Assembly: GCA_030562195.1 (NCBI GenBank)
Contig: CM060202.1
Coordinates: 11,408,001-11,472,000 of the forward strand
DNA: 64,000 nucleotides
Direction: 5' to 3'
Source of the DNA: Nipponacmea schrenckii
Taxonomy: Eukaryota > Mollusca > Gastropoda > Lottiidae
Position numbers and translations under genes: made by a program. The notes beneath the pieces are model-generated. The model was not told the origin of the DNA. It worked only from the letters and a program-made list of their open reading frames with translations, and did no database searches. Shown piece by piece: positions 1 through 11,300 of this stretch (within the stretch, counting starts at the first letter, position 1; each line of letters starts with the position of its first letter).

Positions 1-720
1 GGGGTGGGTGTATATGACTCACGGTAAAACACCTACTAAGAAAAACATAATATTCTCAACGTGACCATGCAATATATTGCAATATACATCTATAGGAATT
101 ATATAGGTCATCGAATGATAAATGTATTGCTGGTAAGCAACTATATTTTCAAATAAAGACAAATTAGGTTGTACGTTATAGTGTATACAAAGTACGATGG
201 GAAAAGTTTCAATTGGTGTACTATTTTTCTATTCAAACTTAAAATTTCATATAAACGTTCACAAACTGAAAGCACAGTCTATGGTGGCCTACCGCTATCA
301 TTCAAGGAATTAAGTAATACTTTAAAAGTTTACGAGAAAAAGTATGTTAAAAGACATTTAAATGTAATTCTAAATGAAATTTTATTCATAAAAAAAGATA
401 AAAATAAAAATAAATCTAAATCAAAATGAAAGTAACTTAAAAATAAATTAAAAACGAATTTCCCCCGAAAACAAATGAAAAACAAAACTTAATTTAGATC
501 AAAATAAAAATACAATTGAATTCATAAAAAAATGGAAATTAAAAAAAAAAAATTAAATTTAAAACGAAAGTAAACAGAAAGCAAAGTTAAAAAAGTGTCG
601 AGCCTACAGCTATCATAGTATACCACAATGCATTGCACTCTTCTTTAGATGGGCGATTTGTCTATAAGGGAAACTACTCTGTGTTTGATTTACATAAAAT
701 GACTGCTTATTTCAAAAGCA

Positions 721-899
721 ATGGATGAGAATTGCGTTTGTCAAGACATTCAAAGGAATGAAATGATTGATTTTCTCAAAAGAGAATATAGCCAATATAG
801 ATGGATCATTCCTACGCTCGACCGTCGGTTGAGATTCTTTGATATATACACTGATTTGACTGTGTCGATTGAATCGGCGAAGGATGCCTTTTCTTTAGC
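721..899 (+). pseudogene. Fragment of integrase-type protein (N-terminal part)
   Basis: An open frame from the ATG at 721 encodes a piece with YSQYRWIIPTLDRRLRFFDIY, followed by TDLTVSIES and DA. I recognise this as the N-terminal region of the integrase-core proteins that are common as mobile genes in fish and marine invertebrates. The frame then runs into unrelated arm sequence and stops at 913-915, so no catalytic core follows. A second piece of the same family, overlapping at TDLTVSIES, lies in the opposite orientation at 1246-1440. The family call is from memory of the motif; a profile search (rve or rva_4 type) would settle it. Confidence 0.45.
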
Positions 900-1245
900 C
901 ATATATGACTGCTAAATAGCTGTAGTGGAAAACTGCTTGGCTGAAAATATGGACATCAAATAGTGGTCCAAAACTAATAGGAGCCTTTTTTGCTAAAATT
1001 GTCAATTGATGATAGAAATGGGGTTACAAGTGTTTAATTAATTACAGTAATGTTTCAATAAGTTTAATTTCGTCACAAGTTAAATTAGTAGCAGTCACAA
1101 GGCAAATTAGTATCAGTATATGGTCGCAAGTTAATAACAGTAATTTGGCCTCAAGATAAATTATCAGTAATTTGGTCACAAAGTTATCTTTTTTACTTCC
1201 AAAATAAATTGTTAACAGTAATATGATCACAAGGTAATCAGTAAG

Positions 1246-1440
1246 TGCGGTGACAATAACTGCACGATTTTCCAATCCAACAGGGTCTATTTCAGACATT
1301 GCAGCATAAGCTAAATCTCCGGGCACCCTTAATTGATGTTTTTGCCTTATTTATTTGTGCATAGCCCTATAACAAAGCAGAGCCCCTAATCCATTTGTTT
1401 CATCATCAACAGCATCATTAACCGATTCAATCGATACAGT
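1246..1440 (-). pseudogene. Integrase-type protein fragment with in-frame stop
   Basis: Read on the minus strand from 1440, the frame gives TDLTVSIESVNDAV, a Gly-Leu-rich LLCYRAMHK, a stop codon, then IRQKHQLRVP and YAAMSEIDPVGLENR. This is the segment that follows the fragment at 721-899 in the usual order of the family (YRAMHK..IRQ..H.L.VP.D..Y..M...DP.GLE.R). The MITE at 1456-1696 begins just upstream of TDLTV and separates the piece from its N-terminal part. A single stop codon and the truncated ends make it non-functional. The two fragments face each other, so the region has been rearranged. Confidence 0.45.
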
Positions 1441-1455
1441 CAAATCAGTGTAATA

Positions 1456-1696
1456 ACAATATTTTCGTTATTGGGATAACACTTACTTGGCATAGCATAA
1501 TATATTCTAGTGCTGAAAATTGGCTGAGACCCGAACGGGTTTTGAACCAGCGATCTCAGAGTCAGGCACCTAATCGCCAGCAATGTCAACCGTCTAGACC
1601 ACTCGGCCAACTGACCTGTTCGGGTCTCAGCCAATTTTCAGCACTAGAATCTTGTGCTATACCAAGTAAGTGTCATCCCAATAACGAAAATATTGT
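1456..1696 (-). mobile_element. MITE-like element with ~85-bp TIRs and a tRNA-like core
   Basis: The ends acaatattttcgttattggg and its reverse complement form imperfect inverted repeats of about 85 bp. They run inward to a shared gctgaaaattggctgagac. Between them the minus strand reads like a class II (Leu/Ser-type) tRNA: an A box TGGCCGAGTGG (1599-1609) and a B box GGTTCAAAACC (1539-1549), spaced as in a tRNA with a long variable arm. The element is flanked by aata on both sides, a possible 4-bp duplication. It interrupts an integrase-like fragment. Functional tRNA status is unlikely because the acceptor stem is fused to the TIRs. Confidence 0.6.
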
Positions 1697-1701
1697 AATA
1701 C

Positions 1702-2190
1702 TGTAGTAGTGAGAAAATACACTAAAACTATGATAAAGAACTTAAAACTGTTTAATAATATCTGGATACAATATTTACAAATACATCGGCGTTGTCCGTC
1801 TGCATAGGTGTTCTGGCCAATCCAAGATGCACTTGATCCTGTTAAAATACTAATGGTTACAATATTTCCATATACATTGGCATAGTCCGTCTGAATGGTT
1901 GATCTGGTAAATCCAAGATGTCTCTCATATCATATCGGTCAGTATTTATATTAAAATTGCTGCATTGACATTAATTAATTACCAATTGAAATACAATAGA
2001 TTAATCCAAGATTTAGTGAAACAATAGACAATTAAAACATAAAAAGATTAAAGCTGTTTAAAATGAAATGTTTAGCTGACAGTTGAATAAGGTAATAACA
2101 GGAATAAATGGATTAATGTAATTAAGCTTCTGTTACTATTGGAGAGTCTAGGGCTGATTAGTTTCTATAACATCACACTGTCATAATACG
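1702..2190 (-). repeat. 3' LTR of the dual-chromodomain element
   Basis: 489-bp direct repeat matching 3281-3769. It lies directly downstream of the purine tract GGAAGGGGCG on the minus strand. Its first base (plus position 2190) differs from the other copy. Confidence 0.8.
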
Positions 2191-2250
2191 CCCCTTCCGT
2201 GAAAAATCTCGTCCTCGAGGCTTAAAGAAGAAAAGTCAGCACACACACGA

Positions 2251-3201
2251 TTAATAACGATTAAATCTATCCGCATAATATGCATATCCACCACATTCTT
2301 GACACTCTATTTTACACTCGTTCTCGTTTAAATAATCCCAGGCGTTATCGTCTAAATTCTGCTCTAAAACCCATGAATTCATTGTAGATGGCAGCCCAGT
2401 CCATTTTATAAAATATTCAGTGTCACCATTCAACAGTGTTCTTCTTTTTAAAACCATTTCACTTAAAGTACTATGTTCCATTCGCTTCTTTATTAATTTC
2501 GGTTGTTCCGCCTTCAAATACGCTATATGTTGCATATGCCTTTTGTCTCGTCTGGTAGGCCCAGGTATTCTTGACGAATATTTACGAATATACTCAGATG
2601 CGTTAGCATCTAAGTCATCGTCGATTACCCACGTGTTCATAGTTGAAGGGAGATTCTTCCATTTCACCAGGTATTCCATCTTTCCTGCTTTCCGTATACT
2701 TAGTTTTCTTCTCACAACCTTCTCTGCTACTTTCTGGATTGTCGAAGCAGCAAACATTTTGACAGACCGTTTCATTGTAGCTTCATCTGTCTGAGAAGAT
2801 GTGGTGCTAGTCATTATCGTTGCTGCTATACCCTTATCGTGGTGAATGGCATTGGAAGTTTGGCTGCCTATTTCACTGGTAGACATTGTAATTTCAGCTG
2901 TTTGAATTGAAACCTTGCCTGTTTCTCGACCAGTATCTATTACTGAAGTGGATGTGGTACTGGAGTTAATATATGCTCTCTTCTCTTTGTACTGTTGATA
3001 TCTCATTCTGTCTCGTTTCAGCCTGCTTTCAGATTTAACCAGTGGTTTATAGGTCGAAGCAAACCTGTGAGAATTTCTGTTCCATGTCAACATAAGTGAG
3101 AACTGTTCATTCTTTTCTTCTATCGACCAGTTAACTGGAAAATTCTGTAATCCCATAAGTTTTAAAAGATCCAATACCTTTCTGGGAATGATACTTTCCA
3201 T
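2251..3201 (-). CDS. LTR-element protein with two tandem chromodomains
   Basis: The first ATG of an open frame that begins near the primer-binding site gives 316 aa. The N-terminal third (containing PVNWSIEEKNEQFSLMLTW) and a Ser/Thr-rich linker are not recognised. Two chromodomains follow. The first is at about residues 183-233 (core EYLVKWKNLPSTMNTW). The second is at about 264-312 (core EYFIKWTGLPSTMNSW). Both keep the aromatic-x-VKW and W positions of the methyl-lysine-binding fold. In chromoviruses a chromodomain is fused to integrase; here it stands alone and duplicated, with no pol. It may target a helper element's integration complex to chromatin, or be a captured host gene; this is inference. 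The two domains share PSTMN, which suggests internal duplication. Confidence 0.75.
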   Translation of the reverse strand: MESIIPRKVLDLLKLMGLQNFPVNWSIEEKNEQFSLMLTWNRNSHRFASTYKPLVKSESRLKRDRMRYQQYKEKRAYINSSTTSTSVIDTGRETGKVSIQTAEITMSTSEIGSQTSNAIHHDKGIAATIMTSTTSSQTDEATMKRSVKMFAASTIQKVAEKVVRRKLSIRKAGKMEYLVKWKNLPSTMNTWVIDDDLDANASEYIRKYSSRIPGPTRRDKRHMQHIAYLKAEQPKLIKKRMEHSTLSEMVLKRRTLLNGDTEYFIKWTGLPSTMNSWVLEQNLDDNAWDYLNENECKIECQECGGYAYYADRFNRY

Positions 3202-3280
3202 AACTGTTCTTCTATTGTAGGGGGTACACTTACTCGCTTTTCTTTTGAGGGTACCGGAATCTTGTAGGATCTCCACCAAT

Positions 3281-3769
3281 TGTAGTAGTGAGAAAATACA
3301 CTAAAACTATGATAAAGAACTTAAAACTGTTTAATAATATCTGGATACAATATTTACAAATACATCGGCGTTGTCCGTCTGCATAGGTGTTCTGGCCAAT
3401 CCAAGATGCACTTGATCCTGTTAAAATACTAATGGTTACAATATTTCCATATACATTGGCATAGTCCGTCTGAATGGTTGATCTGGTAAATCCAAGATGT
3501 CTCTCATATCATATCGGTCAGTATTTATATTAAAATTGCTGCATTGACATTAATTAATTACCAATTGAAATACAATAGATTAATCCAAGATTTAGTGAAA
3601 CAATAGACAATTAAAACATAAAAAGATTAAAGCTGTTTAAAATGAAATGTTTAGCTGACAGTTGAATAAGGTAATAACAGGAATAAATGGATTAATGTAA
3701 TTAAGCTTCTGTTACTATTGGAGAGTCTAGGGCTGATTAGTTTCTATAACATCACACTGTCATAATACA
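3281..3769 (-). repeat. 5' LTR of the dual-chromodomain element
   Basis: 489-bp direct repeat with TG and CA ends on the minus strand. It is followed within 2 nt by the primer-binding-site-like TGGTGGAGATCC. Confidence 0.8.
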
Positions 3770-4470
3770 CAACTTTCTAAATAACATCGTATCATCTCAA
3801 ATCAGTGTAATATCTCAACTGATAATTTATCTTGAGGCCAAATATCTTTCTGTCATCAATTTACCATTTTAGCAAAAAAGGCTCCTATTAGTTTTGGACC
3901 ACTATTTGAATTCCATATTTTCAGCCAAAGCAGTTTTCCACTACAGCTATTTAGCAGTCATATATGGACAAATCGCCCATCCCAAGAAGATAAATCGACC
4001 TGAGAGCAATGCATTGTGGTATACTATGATAGCTATAGGCTCTACACTTTTTTTTAACTTTGCTTTGTCTTTACTTTTGTTTTAATTTAATTTTTTTTTT
4101 CATTTCCATTTTTTTATGAATTCATTTTAATTGTATTTTTATTTTGATCTTAGTTTAGTTTTTTATTTTGTTTTTGGGGAAATTCGTTTTTAATTTATTT
4201 TTACTTTTATCTTTTTTTATGAATAAAATTTCATTTAGAATTAAATTTAAATGTTTTTAACATACTTTTTTTTCGTAAACTTTTAAAGTATTACTTAATT
4301 CCTTGAATGATAGCGGTAGGCCACCATACACAGTCCAACGTTTATTGTCACATCCTTACAGATAGATAAATTTCATGTCATCTCCACCCAACCCGCAATA
4401 CTGAAAGTATCGTCAGATTACTCAATGAATTGTGAAATTCCTATCAGGTTCAATGTTAAAGATCCTTTAG

Positions 4471-4538
4471 TATTCATGTGCTTTCTACCCCTAAATGTCG
4501 CTAAAGTGCGACATTTAGGGGTAGAAAGCACATGAATA
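4471..4538. repeat. Perfect 31-bp hairpin
   Basis: Arms 4471-4501 and 4508-4538 are exact reverse complements around a 6-nt loop (taaagt). The arm core is gctttctacccctaaatgtc. Confidence 0.9.
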
Positions 4539-4812
4539 ATGAACACAGTTTTATGGTAGACTACTCCTCAATTTAATAACAATAATAGGCCTACATAATC
4601 TAATCAAAATATTGACCTAACTTTCGTTCGTATTTTATTAGTTATTATTTTAAAATACCAACGAAAGTTAGGTCTTTATTTTTATTAGACTGAATTATAC
4701 ACAACGTTTCAACAATTACACCTGATGACGACAGTGTAATTGTTAAAATGTTGTGTATTATTATATTAAATTGAGGAGTAGTATACCATAAAATCTGCGT
4801 TCATTATTGTTA
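4535..4812. repeat. Foldback block with outer stem and two inner hairpins
   Basis: An outer imperfect stem pairs about 4535-4580 (aatgaacacagttttatgg, actactcctcaattt) with about 4768-4812 (aaattgaggagtagt, ccataaaatctgcgttcatt). Inside are two stems. One pairs gacctaactttcgtt with aacgaaagttaggtc. The other pairs atacacaacgtttcaacaat with its near complement after gatgacgacag. The layout is cloverleaf-like. No ORF is present. It looks like a MITE or other structured repeat. Confidence 0.75.
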
Positions 4813-6499
4813 TTATGTTATGTGAAGAAGATTATAGAAACGAGACTTTATGGCAAAGCGGCAGTATTCATTGTTTTCATTAAGAAAAACCTTGTAAATG
4901 ATGCCTAGAAATGTGTGTAAAATGTTTAAAATTTACATCTGTGTATCAACGATTATCTGAATATGTTCTTTTTTCTTCAAAATATCATCTTTTTTCTTCA
5001 AAATATCATTATTATCAATTGGAATACGTAAGAGACATATTTCTGTAATATTACGCCAGTAATTCGTATAGTAGTTTTCTTTCATCAAACAATAATAAAC
5101 TTAAAAATTTTACGGAATGTTAAAGTAATCTTTAAAAATAACTTTTGGCTTTAAAATTTAACTGTTGGATATATTAAAGGGGCACAATCTTGATTTTTAG
5201 GGGTCGTTTTGGGCCTTTGTTACATTCAAACAGTCCTCAGAAATACTCAAGCTCTAAGAAAATCGCAAAATACCTTGAAATATACTTCAAAAATTTCACT
5301 TTTTATTTTTTTTTCCGTGCTGTACGCGGCTGGTCTTCAGTCAGTCTGAAAATTGTGTGTCCATTGTTATTACATGTACTTTCTTTTTCTTATCAGTGTG
5401 GGCCTGTGCACTAGTCTATTTATAACTCGTTGATTTGCCAATATGGCGGGACGTTCATAATATCTTAAGACATTATGATTTTCAAACACGGATAAATATG
5501 TAGACCCATGGATTTGAAGGCTCAAATTTCAAAGGTAAGCTCTGTAGACTATGTCTGATTAGCTAAACAAAAGATTTCATGTGTTTGAGGCAGTCGGATG
5601 ATTGTCCGAAACAAATCAAGCCTGTGCCCCTTTAAGTTAAAACTTTTAGATACGCTTCGGATGACAATTCGTTAGATTTTGGTTTACAGTTTTCAAAGAT
5701 TTCGGCAAAAACTTTTTTCGACCGTCATGTCAAAAAAAACCTCAAAAACATAATGCCCCTTTGATTACAAATTATCATGTAAGATAGATGAATAGAACAT
5801 TTTTTTACAGAACTTTAGAAAAGTATTAAAATATATTACAAATATATACACAGTCCCAGCATCATACTAGACCCGATTGACAGGACAATGGTGTATGTTT
5901 TTTTATAGAAATAATGTAATGTAGGCCATTTCACTTATTTCAGTTTTTATCACTCAAACAATGCTAGATCAGATGACATTTATAACAAAGTTTTGCCAAT
6001 ATAACCAATTAAAAGTTAGAGCGCTCAAAATCTGAACCATAACCACAGCATAGATCTAGAATATTGCTGAACTACCAACACATAGCATGTATCCTCGGTT
6101 TTAACGAAGGTTTTTATAAAATGAGTAAATAAATACACATTTGACAAGTTGAGATATGTTTCTACCTTCAACCTTGGCTCAATACAAGATAAGGCTCGAG
6201 CCGACATGAAATACCAGTGGTTGTAGGCACTCTACTCTGGATGGTAATGGGATATCATCTGTCGGACAGAATTAAAGATTTTTGACAGTCCTGTAGGGGA
6301 CTGCTGAAGATAAGTATGGGTCAGGCAAGAACTGGAAGTGGTTTTGTGAATATTCTACTTTTCAGCGTTCAGTTTAAAACCAGTCACCCAGTTTCGACCA
6401 CATCAATTGAACTGTTCGGTCAAATCAATTGCTATAAAACATTATAATAGAAGCATTAGAGAATTTCAAGGTCACTATAATCATCCCATCCCTCTGAAC
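4813..6499. other. Non-coding stretch, nothing recognised
   Basis: AT-rich sequence with no ORF that looks protein-like and no repeat I could identify. Short frames around 5190-5414 and 6025-6207 show no conserved motif or splice-bounded exon. Confidence 0.5.
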
Positions 6500-6857
6500 C
6501 CCTACATTTAACTCTCCTGGCTTAAAAATGTTCACATCCAGGGTTCAATCCCGGCAAAGGTCGAGATGATCTTTCGAATTTTTCAGCCCGGTTTCCCCTT
6601 GTCAGTGATGCAGGTCGGAGGGACCGACATGGAAAAAAGCGTCTAGTCGTTCGGATGGGACAATAAACCGAGGCCCCGTGTGCTACAGGCTGTGCACGTT
6701 AAAGATCCCTCGACAGTTGGAAATCGCAAAAAGAGTAGGCTAATGCCGCTGTCCTGGCAAAATTTCCCTCATTGCACACTGCATGGCGTTGCCCGTCTTC
6801 ATTAGCCCATAAGGTGCAGAAGAGTAGGACGTAAAACTCCATTCATTTCATTTCATT
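6500..6857 (+). mobile_element. tRNA-derived SINE, copy A (longest)
   Basis: A B-box-like ggttcaatccc near 6542 heads a conserved body: cagtgatgcaggtcggaggg, gttcggatgggacaataaac, ctgtgcacgttaaagatccc, the line cattgcacactgcatggcgt, and a tail of attc/atttc repeats. The same body recurs at 15995-16168 (+) and 26229-26478 (-), so it is a dispersed SINE family. The central domain resembles the V-SINE/RUDI-type SINEs that I recall from molluscs; that is a memory-based suggestion. The exact 5' end is uncertain. Confidence 0.75.
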
Positions 6858-7895
6858 TTGAAAATGTTCACAGTCTCCCTCTTTCCCCAAAACAGAACGC
6901 TGTGAAATTAAGGTTAGCTACGCCACAAGCTATAAAATAAAACGATTTGTTTTAAAAGTTACACCCCGAGACGAAATAAATAAATTCAAAATATGTTGTC
7001 GAACTAATTATAATATTGAATTTCAACATCATGACTTTGAATACTTCAATAAACTGTTGTTTACTTTAACATTTTATACTTAACAATGAATTCAAATATA
7101 TATCATCGATAAGAAAATAAATACAACGATACATTGTGGGTTTCCACAGGGTTTGTCTGTAGGGCTCTTAGAATTTTTAACACTAATAAATGATATTTTA
7201 CATACACATACTATACAGCAGCTGTGAATCAAGTTAGGTCGTAATATATATTATATTATAGGATATAATATTAACAGTTGTTCTGGTCAATTGAATTAAG
7301 TTGACCAGCAAGTATTTTCAGTATGTATACTCGAGTGAAATAATAACTTAACACTTTTATTTTCTTTCTATCTTCCTGAACATCAGATATCACACAGCGA
7401 ACGTAATGCTACAGTTAACATAAATTTGACTATTGTCTTAAACAATAACATTGCAATATTAAAACGCTATTGCTATCTATATGGGCAATAATGTGCACGC
7501 AGACTGATTCAGTCAGATCAACATCCTTTTTAAAGAGTCCACAAAACCCCATATTTTCTTTGTTTCATAGTATAATGCTATAACTACATTACTACATAAC
7601 TGCATTATAAAAACACTATAGTGTTAATGTTCTAATATCTAAGCAATAATGTGCACCTAGGTCAAATTTCAAGATCTGATACACACCAAAGTATAATAAA
7701 AAATATAGAAGAAACAGTTATTTTCTTTAAAATCTTTTACAATGATAACAACAACAATAATTGAAGGATCATTAACAACAATAATTGTCGAGAAGGAATC
7801 CGACGCCCTTAACCCTTCCCTAAGGCACCCTCTTGGCATAGATCTATCCCGGTTTATCTCTAACCATTTACAGTCTGTTCGACTAGAATAAGGAC
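6858..7895. other. Non-coding stretch, nothing recognised
   Basis: AT-rich, no convincing ORF or RNA gene. Confidence 0.5.
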
Positions 7896-8340
7896 GAGTT
7901 GGAAAGTGTAAATATGGGGATATTTGTATGGTTAAAACTATCCCACTTGGTGGAGGATTGTAAATATCGGCATATTGGTCTAGTTTAAACTATCTCTTTT
8001 GGTGGGTAGTGCAAATATGGGGATATTTGCATGGTTTAAACTATCCCACTTGGTAGAGGAGTGTAAATAACGGGATATTGGCATGGTTAAAACTATCCCG
8101 CTTGGTTGAGGAGTGTAAATATCGGGATATTGGTCTAGTTTAAACTATCCCGTTTGGTTGAGGAGTGTCAATATCGGGATATTGGTCTAGTTTGAACTAT
8201 CCCGCTTGGTTGAGGAGTGTAAATACATGTATCGGGAAATTGGTCTAGTTTGAACTATCCCGCTTGGTTGAGGAGTGTAAATACATGTATCGGGATATTG
8301 GTCTAGTTTGAACTATCCCGCATGCTGAGGGAGTGTATAT
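7896..8340. repeat. Minisatellite, ~52-58 bp unit
   Basis: About seven to eight units anchor on aactatcccgcttggttgag, then gagtgtaaatatcgggatat, then tggtctagttt. Spacing of actatccc is about 52 bp early in the array and 58 bp in the last units, where acatgt is inserted (taaatacatgtatcggg). Early units are more diverged. Confidence 0.85.
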
Positions 8341-11300
8341 TTAATATATATTATCTTATTTCTGTGAGAAATAAAGTCAATAAACATTCACCATAAATGG
8401 CCATGGAAGCCAAAAGTTAAAAATTATGTTTTGCTTACATAGATTTCCATATAATTGATAAGCATTATGGAATTCTAATCAAGGATGCCGATTGTACCAG
8501 TATTTCTTCAGGCTGAGTAGTGAATTTAATTGTCAGTATTCAAAAGACGCAATAATGTTCTAGTTACTGATATTGTAACGATGTGGGAGTAAAAGTACAC
8601 TTCTAAATATCATATTATATTATATAAAATTAAACGTAGCTAATTCTAGCAACTTGAAAATTAAGCATAATATTTAATTCCACGTTACACACACTTTTCT
8701 TTAAAGTTTTTATATTAAAAAAAAGCAGCCCATCAAAAACAATTAACAAAAATGACCAAAAAAAACCCCAGTTTATAACTGATCATGTTCAAAGAACAAT
8801 AATAACATTTCTTACACTTCTTACACAAATAATAAAGAACACCTTACATAGGAGATGATTCCAGCATCTTTAAATATATCAAACAATATCTATTCTAATA
8901 GCAGTCTCATTCTCAGTTATTTTAAATACATATTTGTAATGATGTTAAGTATGTCTATTGTCTGTATAACTGGAAAAAACAAAAACAATTTCTGATACCT
9001 ATCTAACTAACAGAAACATAATTGTGAACGGCTCTAAAACAATCCCAGCCACAAGTTATGCTTTGAATCGAAAAATAATTTATTGCAATTGTTTGCACAC
9101 AGAAGTATAATTTCCAACATCTCTACAACAATAACAACAGCATGTAATATTTTTCATTAACTTTAAACTATTTGAATGTAATAAATGCAGAATGTATCCA
9201 TCAAGCGCAAGACTGCTTCAGCCAACTGAAAGATAATTTTCAACAATCTCAGGCAATACGTCAATCAGCTGGAACTGTTTCCAGCAAAGGCATAAATAAG
9301 GCAAGACAAGGCTGTTCCCAACTATTTAAAACAATAAACTAAACTGTTTTCATCAAAAGAAACACGATTTTAAAAGAAAGCCTAAAACAATCACTGCAAC
9401 TTAAAATGTTTTGCATAATATCAAATGCAACAAAGAAGCCAACCTAAAAATACACAGTATACTGATTTTATAAACTATTTCTAGCAACTATAAAACTATT
9501 TCTAGAAACTGTAAAACTGTTTCCTGCAAATTAAAGACATTTTCTAGCAACTTTAACTTAAGGCAGCATTTGAAACTTTATTCACCTTTTGTTCAAGATT
9601 TTTTTTTAAATCCTTATTCAACAAATTCAACTTCTTCGTGTAGATGTATACTTGTATGTCAAAGTTCGTTTACAACAGCACTGAGTATTCGCATTTAAAT
9701 TACAAATTAAAACAACTACATTCCTTGAACAAGAATGGACATAATGAATGCAGATATTTATATTCCATGGAATTCCTTTCTTCAACGTTCTTTTCACCTT
9801 TAGCCAATATTTGTGTGCCAAGATAGAAATCCATAAAATTTTAGAAATTCCAGAAATAATAGAATGATGAAAGTATAAAACATCCTACAACTGTGTATCA
9901 TTTGCCCAATACGCTTTGGTTGTTACATTATTTAACTTCATCAGAATTATGATAATAGTTTTACTCAAAGTCCACCATTGAGAGCAAACGTCCACATCTG
10001 AATAATCTAGAATGTCCAAATTCCACCAATTTTATACATACTCCATAGAATAAAAGTAAAATTTCTTTTTGATGTATAGTTCTTTGAAAGTCGCATACGT
10101 AGGCCAAATTGAATTTATTATAATACATCACATTTCGGCATTAATATATCAAAATGGCTTCCAAATTCTACTACAAAAAAATACGATTCATTCTTAGTTG
10201 TTGAACGGTAGGAAAGTTCAAGGTTTTGTTAAAATTGTCAAAATTAATAGCCGTTGTAACAATGATAGTTGATAATGATAATTATAATTACATATAATCA
10301 ATATTGAACTAAGAATTTATGACGTAATCATAAATCATTGACAACCAACATGATGTTCCTCACTAATATTAGTCTCTTTCGACCTTCTAGACGAATTATT
10401 GCATATTGGGCACAATCATTATTTGAATAGGACAGTATACAACTCGAAAATACATTGGTAAACACTCTGCATTAAACTATTGTTAGGATTTCATCTTTCC
10501 ATTTTTTATTTAAAAAAGCCTCGAGTACGACAATCATTAAAATATCCAATGAGATCGTTTCCCCAAAATGGATTTCGAGTTCATTACTTTCAAGAAATCC
10601 AGATTTTCAGGTGGAACCAAAGATTGGAAATGTCTTAGTACTAAACAAGTTTAGACATATTTTGATTTTATTCCAGCTAGACTATTTTACTTATAGTACT
10701 ATTTACTATAGTCTTACATTATTTATTATACCAGCCAAGCTTGCATTCCATTGGGTAATGGTCGTTTGGCGATGGAATCTATGCCTTTGACGCTTTTAGC
10801 CAAAATATTTTCTTAATTGATATTAGATTTGCCAAATCTATCAGACGTGTAAGAGGTTATGGGTAGTAATGGTACTTTGGAATTCTGGATGAAAGTCAGT
10901 GCCACGAAATTCTGGCAATTCTATTAACCTCCTAAAACTATTCATGGTATATTCATGTATTTGAATAATTCGTCATTGAAAATAAATTTATTGTCAAAAG
11001 AATGAATTATTACAAAAAATCGCGTATCTTTCCTCGTATCATTATGCACGTACGCCTTTTGTACAGTAGGCTATGTCATGAATAATACTATATAGTGAAA
11101 TAGCAAAAATAGCAAACATCAGAATGATATCTACTTTAGTTTCCTGCATAAAGTAATAAATTACACATTTCATATAATGCTATTGTAGGCTTGGTATTCT
11201 ATATACAACCTATACTTTTGGGGTCTGGGAATAAATTCCTAACAGTGCATGTCATAGCAGAAATTCCAATACAAAAAAAATATTGAAGGTTTTAGTTATA

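Larger units (their letters stand above)
1702..3769 (-). mobile_element. Short non-autonomous LTR retrotransposon carrying a dual-chromodomain ORF
   Basis: Two direct repeats of 489 bp (1702-2190 and 3281-3769) appear identical except for the last base, and bound an internal region of only about 1.09 kb. On the minus strand the LTR begins TGTATTATGACAG and ends CTACTACA. It is followed 2 nt later by TGGTGGAGATCC, a plausible primer-binding site. A purine-rich GGAAGGGGCG precedes the 3' LTR as a polypurine tract. No protease, reverse transcriptase or integrase is present. The near-perfect LTR identity argues for recent insertion. I see no clean 5-bp target duplication (aatac on one side, caact on the other). 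Confidence 0.8.
274..4333. repeat. Large imperfect inverted repeat (foldback-like block)
   Basis: The left arm (about 274-1169) reads as the reverse complement of the right arm (about 3819-4333). Shared stretches include the segment around ggcctaccgctatcattc, a block around the ATG-rich palindromic atgcattg, the segment around ggtccaaaactaatagg, and ggcctcaagataaattatcag. The left arm carries an extra block of about 225 bp (664-899) that encodes an integrase-like fragment. The A-rich inner parts differ by many small indels, so the arms are old. The interior holds a MITE and a young LTR element that inserted later. It could be a long-TIR DNA transposon or an inverted duplication. No target-site duplication was identified. 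Confidence 0.75.

Noticed and set aside
1439..3813. Direct repeat tcaaatcagtgtaata (1440, 3797) as a target-site duplication of a 2.3-kb insertion
   Set aside because: The 15-bp sequence is explained as part of the integrase-type gene (codons around YYTDL) that occurs in several fragments here.
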